Assembly (NCBI GenBank): GCA_050954505.1 | Contig: JBPBPY010000410.1 | Span: 1-12,410 of the forward strand | DNA from: JAQGMO01 sp050954505 | GTDB taxonomy: Bacteria; Pseudomonadota; Gammaproteobacteria; Burkholderiales; Burkholderiaceae_D | Length of the DNA stretch: 12,410 nucleotides | Direction of reading: 5' to 3' | Shown here: positions 1 to 5,442 of the stretch, in pieces | Position numbering within the stretch: position 1 is the stretch's first letter | Layout of the letters: each line of letters begins with the position of its first letter | The notes under the pieces: model-generated | Told to the model about the DNA's origin: nothing | Database searches by the model: none | Seen by the model: the letters and a program-made list of their open reading frames with translations, nothing else | Translations under genes and position numbers: made by a program

Positions 1-384
1 CATACCGCCATGGCCGCCTGTGCCGGCATTGCCGGCAGCACCCGCATTGGCAAGTATTGCAGCATTGGCGGCGCGGCCATGATCGCCGGCCACCTGGTCA
101 TTGCCGACCGCGTCCATGTCTCCTCGGGCAGCCTGGTCATGCATTCGATTGGCGAGCCTGGCCAGTTCACCGGTTTCTATCCGGTGACCAAACATGCGAA
201 CTGGGAAAAATCTGCGGTTTTGGTACGCAATTTGCCGGCAATGCGTGAGAAAATTCGCGAATTGGAAAAAACCGTCCGCTCCCTGTCCAAACAATTCGAT
301 CTGCCACCCGATTCGAAGCAAGAAGCCGAGCGCGATCTGCAGGATCCGCTGCCAGGGACCGGCGCACCTCACCTAAAGAAATGA
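1..384 (+). CDS. lpxD: LpxD, UDP-3-O-(3-hydroxyacyl)glucosamine N-acyltransferase, C-terminal part
   Basis: This is the 3' end of an open frame that enters the window from the left; the ATG at 10 is internal, because the frame is already open at base 1. LpxD adds the second 3-hydroxyacyl chain, on the amine at position 2, in cytoplasmic lipid A synthesis. Visible are the last hexapeptide-repeat coils of the left-handed beta-helix (IAGSTRIGKYCSIGG, GHLVIADRVHVSSGS), the GQFTGFYPV loop and a C-terminal helix (MREKIRELEKTVRSL) typical of the trimer. The catalytic His of the family should lie just upstream of the window edge, so it cannot be checked. The C-terminal tail after the helix (about 30 residues, polar) is somewhat long. 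fabZ starts 6 bases after the stop, and the order lpxD-fabZ-lpxA-lpxB supports the call strongly. Confidence 0.95.
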   Translation, partial: HTAMAACAGIAGSTRIGKYCSIGGAAMIAGHLVIADRVHVSSGSLVMHSIGEPGQFTGFYPVTKHANWEKSAVLVRNLPAMREKIRELEKTVRSLSKQFDLPPDSKQEAERDLQDPLPGTGAPHLKK

Positions 385-390
385 ATCACC

Positions 391-942
391 ATGAATAGCC
401 TCGACATCAATCAAATCAAGGATTACCTGCCGCATCGTTATCCACTGTTGCTGGTGGACCGCGTGGTCGACTGGGAATCCGGAAAATCGATCTCGGCATT
501 CAAGAACGTGTCCATCAACGAAGAATTCTTCAACGGCCATTTTCCCCACAAGCCGGTCATGCCGGGCATCATGATGATCGAGGCACTGGCGCAGACGGCG
601 GCCTTGCTGTCATTCCTGTCGGCCGGCCGCAAGCCGGACCATAGCGAAATCGTGTATTTCGTCGGCATCGACGGCGCCCGGTTCAAGCGCCCGGTCGTGC
701 CCGGCGACCGCTTCGACATGGAAGTCGAGCTCACGCGCTCGGCGCGCGGCATCTTCAAGTTCAAGGCCAAGGGTTCGGTCGATGGCCAGGTTGCGGTGGA
801 GGCGGAGTTGATGTGCACCATCCGCAGTTCAAGCGACAGCACGATGGCGGGCCAGGCCGCACAGCATGACGCTGCCAGTGGCACAGGCACTGTCGCCGAC
901 CGCGGCGCCGACAAGTCCGCCGCCAGCCAAGTGGAAGCCTGA
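391..942 (+). CDS. fabZ: FabZ, 3-hydroxyacyl-[ACP] dehydratase
   Basis: FabZ dehydrates 3-hydroxyacyl-ACP to trans-2-enoyl-ACP in fatty acid elongation and so competes with LpxA and LpxD for 3-hydroxyacyl-ACP. The single hotdog fold is clear: the N-terminal LPHRYPLLLVDRV signature (13-25), then NGHFPHKPVMPG with catalytic His50, and Glu64 in IEALAQTAA; these match the His/Glu pair of the family. The strand block VPGDRFDMEVEL follows. The family is usually about 145-155 residues. This protein has 183, because a polar, Ala/Ser/Asp/Gly-rich tail of roughly 35 residues follows the fold (about 148-183). The stop TGA shares one base with the lpxA ATG (TGATG), which suggests translational coupling. 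The start at 391 fits the usual N terminus, which begins a few residues before the I(K)xYLPHRYP motif. Confidence 0.97.
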   Translation: MNSLDINQIKDYLPHRYPLLLVDRVVDWESGKSISAFKNVSINEEFFNGHFPHKPVMPGIMMIEALAQTAALLSFLSAGRKPDHSEIVYFVGIDGARFKRPVVPGDRFDMEVELTRSARGIFKFKAKGSVDGQVAVEAELMCTIRSSSDSTMAGQAAQHDAASGTGTVADRGADKSAASQVEA

Positions 943-1739
943 TGTCCTTGCCGTCCCGCATCCATCCGACGGCACTGGTGGACAGCCGTGCCGAACTGGA
1001 TCCATCGGTTGAAGTCGGCCCGTATTCACTCATCGGCCCGCATGTGCGCATAGGCGCCGGCAGCCGCATTGGACCGCATGTGGTCATCGAGGGCCATACC
1101 ACCATAGGAGTGGAAAATACCTTTTTCCAGTTCTGCTCGATTGGCGCTGCACCGCAGGACAAGAAATATGGCGGCGAGCCGACACGGCTGGAGATCGGCG
1201 ACCGCAACACGGTACGCGAATACTGCAGCTTCAATCTCGGCACGGCGCAGGATGCAGGTGTCACGCGCCTGGGAAACGACAACCTGATCCTGGCCTACTG
1301 CCACATTGCGCATGATTGCCAGGTCGGCAGCCATACGGTATTTTCCAACAATGCCACGCTGGCCGGCCACGTGCATATCGGCGACCATGTGATTCTCGGC
1401 GGCTTCGCCGCCATTCACCAGTTTTGCCAGGTAGGCGACCATGCGTTTGTCGGCATGACCACCAGCCTGACGCAGGATGTGCCGCCGTTCATGCTTGTGG
1501 CCGGCAACCCGGTGGCCGTGCGTGGCGTGAATGTGGAAGGCCTGCGGCGCCGCGGCTTCGACAATGCGCGCATCGGCACCATCCGCCAGGCATTCAAGCA
1601 GATCTACAAGTCGGGACTCACGCTCGATGAAGCCAAGGCCGCACTCAATGCCCAGGCCGCCGAGCAGGGCGAACACGGCGCCGATTTCGCACTGCTGCGG
1701 TCGTTCCTGGAAAAGTCCACGCGTGGCATCGTCCGCTGA
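942..1739 (+). CDS. lpxA: LpxA, acyl-[ACP]:UDP-GlcNAc O-acyltransferase
   Basis: LpxA transfers a 3-hydroxyacyl chain from ACP to the 3-OH of UDP-GlcNAc, the first step of lipid A synthesis. The 265-residue length is normal. The first about 185 residues are hexapeptide repeats of a left-handed beta-helix (IGPHVRIGAGSRIGPHVVI and so on). HIAHDC holds the catalytic His124 (His125 in E. coli). NNATLAGHVHIGDHVILGG, HQFCQVGDHAFVGM and QDVPPFMLVAGNPV are family signatures, and the helical C terminus contains GVNVEGLRRRGF and ends in STRGIVR. The residue aligned with E. coli Gly173, which sets acyl length, is Met172 here. Met at this position is known from Pseudomonas aeruginosa LpxA, which prefers C10 chains. 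The gene overlaps fabZ by one base and lies 10 bases before lpxB. Confidence 0.98.
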   Translation: MSLPSRIHPTALVDSRAELDPSVEVGPYSLIGPHVRIGAGSRIGPHVVIEGHTTIGVENTFFQFCSIGAAPQDKKYGGEPTRLEIGDRNTVREYCSFNLGTAQDAGVTRLGNDNLILAYCHIAHDCQVGSHTVFSNNATLAGHVHIGDHVILGGFAAIHQFCQVGDHAFVGMTTSLTQDVPPFMLVAGNPVAVRGVNVEGLRRRGFDNARIGTIRQAFKQIYKSGLTLDEAKAALNAQAAEQGEHGADFALLRSFLEKSTRGIVR

Positions 1740-1749
1740 GCCGGGCGCA

Positions 1750-2964
1750 ATGCACGCTGCGCCTGCGCCGCAGACTGCCGCGCGCCACATCGGTGCGCTC
1801 ACAGCCGCGCCCACCATCGCCATGGTCGCCGGGGAAACCTCGGGTGACCTGCTCGCCAGCCGCCTGCTCTCGGGTCTGCGACCCTTGTTGCCGCAGGCCG
1901 CCCTGCATGGCATTGGTGGCCCGGCAATGGCGCAGTATGGCTTCACCAACGATTGGAGCATGGACAAGCTGGCGGTGCGCGGCCTGTTCGAAGTGCTGGC
2001 CCACTATCGAGAAATCAAGGCGATTCAAGTCGCCTTGCGCGATCGGCTGCTGGTGGAAAAGCCGGCGGTGTTCATCGGTGTCGATGCCCCCGACTTCAAT
2101 CTCGGGCTGGAGCGGCGGCTCAAACGCGCCGGCATTGCGACCATGCATTTCATCAGCCCATCGATCTGGGCCTGGCGAGGCGGGCGCCTCAAGGGCATTG
2201 CCGAAGCAGTCGATCACATGCTGGTGATCTTCCCGTTCGAGCAGGAAATCTATCGCCAGGCCGGCGTGCCCTGTACCTATGTCGGCCATCCTCTGGCCGA
2301 AATCATTCCCATGGTGCCCGATGGCGCTGCGGCACGGGCCGCGCTGGGGCTGCCGCCGGCGTCCCGTGTGGTTGCCATCCTGCCTGGCAGCCGGATGTCC
2401 GAACTCAAGTACAACAGCGCCGCCTTTGTCGGCGCTGCGCGGCTGCTGTCGCGCCGCGATCCGACCATCCGCTACATCGCGCCGATGGCCGGACCGCGGC
2501 AAAAACAATATTTCATTGAACTCATCAAGCAGGCCGGCTTGCAGGATGTCGATATCGAGATCCTCGATGGCCAGTCGCACGCCGCGCTGGCGGCAGCCGA
2601 TGCGGTGCTGGTTGCATCGGGCACCGCCACGCTGGAAGTGGCCCTGTTCAAGAAACCGATGGTGATTGCCTATCGCATGATGCGGGCTTCGTACGAGATC
2701 ATGCGCCACATGGGTTACCAGCCGTGGGTAGGCTTGCCGAATATCCTGGCGCGCGAATTCCTGGTGCCGGAACTGTTGCAACAGCAAGCCACACCGGAAA
2801 AAATTGCCGATGCCATGTGGCAGCAGCTGAGCGACAATGCCTTGCGCGCGCGTTTGCAGCGCCGGTTTGTCGACATCCATCACAGCCTGCTGCGCAATAC
2901 GGCGGCCGAAAGTGCCCAGGCCGTGCTGGCTTTGATCGACCGTTCGCGTACCAAATCAAGCTGA
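1750..2964 (+). CDS. lpxB: LpxB, lipid-A-disaccharide synthase
   Basis: LpxB (glycosyltransferase family 19) is a peripheral inner-membrane enzyme that condenses UDP-2,3-diacylglucosamine with lipid X to give the lipid A disaccharide. Signatures in order are VAGETSGDLLASRL (26-39), GIGGPAM (55-60), GVDAPDFNLGLERRLK (110-125), ISPSIWAWR (135-143), FPFEQEIY and YVGHPLAE (161-184), LPGSRMSEL (211-219) and SGTATLEVALFKKPMVIAYRM (290-310). I chose the ATG at 1750, 10 bases after the lpxA stop. The frame is open further upstream, but that part lies inside lpxA. From 1750 the protein has 404 residues, about 20 more than usual, because an Ala-rich segment precedes the first beta strand. A slightly later start is possible, although the next in-frame ATG (in IAMVAGE) would be too late. 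Confidence 0.97.
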   Translation: MHAAPAPQTAARHIGALTAAPTIAMVAGETSGDLLASRLLSGLRPLLPQAALHGIGGPAMAQYGFTNDWSMDKLAVRGLFEVLAHYREIKAIQVALRDRLLVEKPAVFIGVDAPDFNLGLERRLKRAGIATMHFISPSIWAWRGGRLKGIAEAVDHMLVIFPFEQEIYRQAGVPCTYVGHPLAEIIPMVPDGAAARAALGLPPASRVVAILPGSRMSELKYNSAAFVGAARLLSRRDPTIRYIAPMAGPRQKQYFIELIKQAGLQDVDIEILDGQSHAALAAADAVLVASGTATLEVALFKKPMVIAYRMMRASYEIMRHMGYQPWVGLPNILAREFLVPELLQQQATPEKIADAMWQQLSDNALRARLQRRFVDIHHSLLRNTAAESAQAVLALIDRSRTKSS

Positions 2965-2966
2965 TC

Positions 2967-3632
2967 ATGAAACGAACCACCGCCAGCGTCACCATTGCCA
3001 CTTTGCCGCTGTTCGACTTTCCCGACGACGTCGTCTGCGGCGTGGACGAAGCCGGCCGCGGACCGCTGGCCGGACCGGTGTATGCCGCAGCGGTGATCCT
3101 CGATCCCTCGCGCCCCATCGCCGGCTTGCGCGACTCGAAAAAACTCACTGCCACCCGGCGCGACGACCTGGCACAGGAAATCAAGGAATCGGCCTTGTCG
3201 TGGTCGATTGCCTTTTGCACCGAGGCAGAGATCGATACCCATAACATTCTCCAGGCCAGCATGCTGGCGATGCGCCGTGCCATCGAGGGCCTGCATCACC
3301 TGCCAACCCTGGCCTTGATCGATGGCAACCGCTGCCCGGTCTGCACCGTGCGTTCCGAAGCCATCGTCCAGGGCGACGACAAGGTGCCGGCGATTTCCGC
3401 TGCGTCGATCCTGGCGAAGACCGCGCGCGACGCCGCCTTGCTGGCCTTGCACGCACTGTACCCGGATTACGCCTTTGACCAGCACAAAGGGTATCCAACC
3501 GCGCTGCATCTGGAGCGCCTGCGCCAGCATGGGGTCTCGCCGGTGCACCGCCGCAGCTATGCGCCGGTACGCGCGCTGCTGGAGGCGAGCCTGTCGGCCG
3601 CTCTGCCACTGACTGCGGGAGTGCCGGCATGA
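2967..3632 (+). CDS. rnhB: Ribonuclease HII
   Basis: RNase HII cuts the RNA strand of RNA-DNA hybrids and removes single ribonucleotides misincorporated into DNA. The 221-residue protein matches the type 2 RNase H family along its length: GVDEAGRGPLAGPV (25-38), GLRDSKKL (53-60), LIDGNRCP (118-124), GDDKVPAISAASILAKTARD (136-155), HKGYPT (173-178) and HRRSYAPV near the end. The four acidic catalytic residues of the DEDD site can be placed as Asp27, Glu28, Asp119 and Asp137. I chose the ATG at 2967, two bases after the lpxB stop. The frame is open upstream inside lpxB, but those codons are out of frame with lpxB and lack the family pattern. It overlaps the next gene by four bases (ATGA). rnhB behind lpxB is a common proteobacterial order. 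Confidence 0.97.
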   Translation: MKRTTASVTIATLPLFDFPDDVVCGVDEAGRGPLAGPVYAAAVILDPSRPIAGLRDSKKLTATRRDDLAQEIKESALSWSIAFCTEAEIDTHNILQASMLAMRRAIEGLHHLPTLALIDGNRCPVCTVRSEAIVQGDDKVPAISAASILAKTARDAALLALHALYPDYAFDQHKGYPTALHLERLRQHGVSPVHRRSYAPVRALLEASLSAALPLTAGVPA

Positions 3633-4441
3633 AGTCGATCACCTCGCGCGAGAATCCCCAGTACAAGGAATTACGCCAGCTCGCCACCAGTTCGCAGGCC
3701 CGCCGCAAGGCCGGCCGCACGCTGCTCGATGGTGTTCATCTGTGCCAGGCCTATCTCGAACAGCGCGGCGCACCGGCGGTGTGCGTGGTGGGCGAGGGTG
3801 CACGCCGGCATGCCGAGGTGGCCGAGATCGTGGCCCGTTGCGAAGCTGCCCATGCGCTGTGCCTGGTATTGCCGGACGCCCTTTACCATGCCTTGAGCCA
3901 GGTCGAGCATGGCGTTGATGTGCTGTTTGCCATCGATACACCAGCTGCACGCGCCTTGCCGCAGCTCGATGCCGTGCTGGCGCGCCCGGTGGTATTGCTC
4001 GACAACCTGCAGGACCCGGGCAATCTTGGCTCCATCCTGCGCAGCGCTGCTGCCGCCGGGGTGGCGGCCGTGTATTGCAGCATTGGTACTGCCTTTGCGT
4101 GGTCACCGAAGGTTTTGCGCGCCGGCATGGGAGCGCATTTCGTGCTCGACATCCATGAAAACGTGGACCTGGAACCCTTGGTGCGCAACGCAGCCGTGCC
4201 GGTGCTGGCAACCAGTTCACATGCCGCAGCAAGCCTGTTCGAGACCGATCTGCGCCAGCCGGTCGCCTGGCTGTTTGGCCATGAAGGGCAGGGTGTGTCG
4301 CAGGCATTGCTGGCGCTGGCAACGCGCAGGGTGGTGATTCCGCATCTGGGCCAGATCGAATCACTCAATGTCGCCGCCAGTGCCGCCGTCTGTTTTTTCG
4401 AGCAATTGCGCCAGCGTACGGGCACAGCGCCTGGCGGCTGA
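3629..4441 (+). CDS. SpoU/TrmH-family RNA 2'-O-ribose methyltransferase
   Basis: This is an S-adenosylmethionine-dependent methyltransferase of the knotted SPOUT fold, acting on rRNA or tRNA ribose. The N-terminal part (about 1-105) resembles the SpoU substrate-binding domain (ITSRENPQYKELRQL, then RRKAGRTLLDGVHLCQ). The catalytic domain has motif 1 LLDNLQDPGNLGSILRSA (123-140; Asn126 and Arg138), motif 2 WLFGHEGQGVS (214-224; Glu219) and motif 3 IPHLGQIESLNVAASAAV (237-254; Asn247). The motifs are well conserved and the 270-residue length is typical, so it should be active. The exact RNA target cannot be read from sequence; RlmB-like and TsnR-like proteins share these motifs. It overlaps rnhB by four bases and appears to be the last gene of the lpx operon here. 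Confidence 0.93.
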   Translation: MKSITSRENPQYKELRQLATSSQARRKAGRTLLDGVHLCQAYLEQRGAPAVCVVGEGARRHAEVAEIVARCEAAHALCLVLPDALYHALSQVEHGVDVLFAIDTPAARALPQLDAVLARPVVLLDNLQDPGNLGSILRSAAAAGVAAVYCSIGTAFAWSPKVLRAGMGAHFVLDIHENVDLEPLVRNAAVPVLATSSHAAASLFETDLRQPVAWLFGHEGQGVSQALLALATRRVVIPHLGQIESLNVAASAAVCFFEQLRQRTGTAPGG

Positions 4442-4470
4442 ATTCCGGGCCTGCCGTTTGTTATCAAAAC

Positions 4471-4498
4471 GGAACTAAAATCTCGGCATCTCCACTTA
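4471..4498 (+). promoter_or_regulatory. hrp box (HrpL-type promoter) upstream of the chaperone gene
   Basis: GGAACT at 4471-4476, a 15-base spacer, then CCACTTA at 4492-4498. The known consensus bound by the ECF sigma factor HrpL is GGAACC-N15/16-CCACNNA, so only one of the fixed positions differs (C to T). The element lies 66 bases before the ATG of a CesT-like chaperone, on the correct strand. No other exact match to both halves was seen in the window, although I scanned by eye. Confidence 0.72.
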
Positions 4499-4564
4499 TG
4501 CTCAGGTTCCGATAAAGTTTGCATAATTGCAATTTGATGGCAAGGCATTTTCCGGGGTGATGCG

Positions 4565-5071
4565 ATGAAACTGATTCAAAATACCTGTATGAAACTGGAC
4601 CGCTTGAGCCGCATGCTGGAAGAAGTCGGTGTACGCGAAGGCATCAGCGACCTGCGCTTCGGCCATGAAAACCGGGCCGTGATGCCATTGGCAGGTGGGC
4701 TGCGTCTGTGCTTCGAATACAACGAGGCAGCCGATTTGCTGTTTCTGCACATGTCCGTCATCGAATTGGTGGCGGCGCCGGCGCAGCGCTGCGCCATGCT
4801 GGAAACCATGCTGTCGCTGAATTTCCTCAAGCTCGGCACCGGCAAGGGAGAGCTCTCGCTGCAGCAACAGGGTACGCAGGCGGTCTACCAGATCGGCCTG
4901 CCGACTGCGGCCCTGAATGTGGACCGCCTGAATGGTGAAATCAAACGGTTTCTTGCACAGCATCGGGAATGCCGCCAGGCGCTGGAAGATGTGGCGCTGC
5001 CCGCCATGCCCAGTGCGGTGTTGACCCGGGCAAATGGGCACGCGGAATTGTTGCGCAGACTGGCGCGCTAA
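4565..5071 (+). CDS. CesT-like type III secretion chaperone (class I)
   Basis: Class I chaperones of this kind dimerise, bind the N-terminal part of one effector in the cytoplasm and pass it to the type III secretion apparatus. The 168-residue protein has the expected layout: an N-terminal amphipathic helix (about 9-22, MKLDRLSRMLEEVG), beta strands with alternating hydrophobic residues (GLRLCFEYN and DLLFLHMSVIEL, 45-68), a helix leading into LSLNFLKLGTGKGELSLQQQG (84-103), a strand (AVYQIGLPTA) and a C-terminal helix (NVDRLNGEIKRFLAQHRECRQALED). The LNF-x-GTGxGELSL stretch is typical of the family, while overall similarity in this family is low. A purine-rich GGGG at 4554-4557 sits at Shine-Dalgarno distance from ATG 4565. 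A hrp box lies upstream. The likely client is the membrane-type protein encoded convergently at 5443-7371. Met9 is an alternative start. Confidence 0.75.
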   Translation: MKLIQNTCMKLDRLSRMLEEVGVREGISDLRFGHENRAVMPLAGGLRLCFEYNEAADLLFLHMSVIELVAAPAQRCAMLETMLSLNFLKLGTGKGELSLQQQGTQAVYQIGLPTAALNVDRLNGEIKRFLAQHRECRQALEDVALPAMPSAVLTRANGHAELLRRLAR

Positions 5072-5161
5072 GCTGGACAGGGTGCGCGTTTGGACCAGCC
5101 GTGCTGGTCAATCGCGCCTTGAACTGTTTGTCAAACCTGCGGCCGATTTTCCATCCTCGGC

Positions 5162-5368
5162 CTAGCCTTTAGCCTTAGCCTTGGCCTTAGCCTTAGCCTT
5201 AGTCGCCGCAGCAGCATCAGCAGCATCAGCAGCGTCAGTCGCAACAGCAGCAGCCTCAGTCTCAACAGCAGCGTACGTCGCAGCAACCTCAATCTCAACC
5301 GCAGCGGCATCAAAAATGGCAGCCTTTTCCCTGACCTTTATCCTGTTTCTCCGCTGAGGTGCCGGCAA
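5162..5368 (-). CDS. Possible small Ala/Lys-rich protein, doubtful
   Basis: The frame reads 68 residues from a TTG codon at 5368; there is no ATG, and the frame is open back to a stop at 5419, inside the terminator hairpin. The sequence is low complexity: a short basic start (QRRNRIKVREK), an Ala-rich stretch spaced with Glu, Asp, Val and Thr (helix-forming), then a tail of alternating Ala and Lys ending in Gly. Such tails occur in histone H1-like and other DNA-binding bacterial proteins, but I do not recognise a family. Codons are mainly GCT and AAG, unlike the GCC/GCG-rich neighbours. No good ribosome binding site is visible. It may equally be a decayed gene end or a non-coding repeat tract. 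The + strand of the same tract is open too, and Ser-rich, which shows how little the open frame proves. Confidence 0.2.
   Translation of the reverse strand: MPAPQRRNRIKVREKAAIFDAAAVEIEVAATYAAVETEAAAVATDAADAADAAAATKAKAKAKAKAKG
5165..5280. repeat. Low-complexity tandem repeat tract
   Basis: Bases 5165-5202 are an imperfect six-base repeat of GCCTTA (with GCCTTT and GCCTTG variants), about six copies. Bases 5206-5280 continue as irregular CAG/CAT/CAA-type triplets (for example GCAGCATCAGCAGCATCAGC). The tract lies between the convergent chaperone and effector genes. Repeat number could vary by slippage; because both parts are in multiples of three, such changes would not shift a reading frame through it. 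Confidence 0.8.
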
Positions 5369-5398
5369 TTTGCTTGCTGAACCATTTTCCTGCGCCTG

Positions 5399-5433
5399 CA
5401 GAAGAACAAGGGGCCCTCAAACCCCGGGCCCCT
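5399..5433 (-). terminator. Rho-independent terminator of the effector gene
   Basis: Perfect inverted repeat AGGGGCCC (5409-5416) and GGGCCCCT (5426-5433) with a nine-base loop. Read on the - strand, the hairpin starts 9 bases after the stop codon of the 5443-7371 gene and is followed by TTGTTCTTCT, a T-rich tail. Read on the + strand the tail is TATCTGTC, which is poorer, so the - strand gene is the better owner. Confidence 0.78.
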
Positions 5434-5442
5434 ATCTGTCAA

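Larger units (their letters stand above)
5072..5442. other. Convergent intergenic region between chaperone and effector genes
   Basis: This 371-base gap holds the low-complexity tract (5165-5280), the doubtful Ala/Lys-rich frame on the - strand, and the effector terminator hairpin. Bases 5072-5160 show nothing I can name apart from a short inverted repeat (GACCAGC at 5093-5099 and GCTGGTC at 5103-5109) that could help end the chaperone transcript. Confidence 0.6.

Noticed and set aside
2769..2795. GGAACT followed by CCAC inside lpxB, resembling a hrp box
   Set aside because: Spacer is 14 instead of 15-16, the final A is missing, and it lies inside a coding region in the middle of an operon.
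4171..4198. GGAACC inside the RNA methyltransferase gene as a possible hrp box
   Set aside because: No CCAC half-site lies 15 or 16 bases downstream.
4454..4472. CCGTTT / AAACGG inverted repeat as terminator of the lpx operon
   Set aside because: Only six pairs, AT-rich end, no T-run after it, and it overlaps the hrp box; too weak to call.
5165..5280. Repeat tract as a CRISPR array
   Set aside because: Units are 3-6 bases and contiguous, with no spacers.
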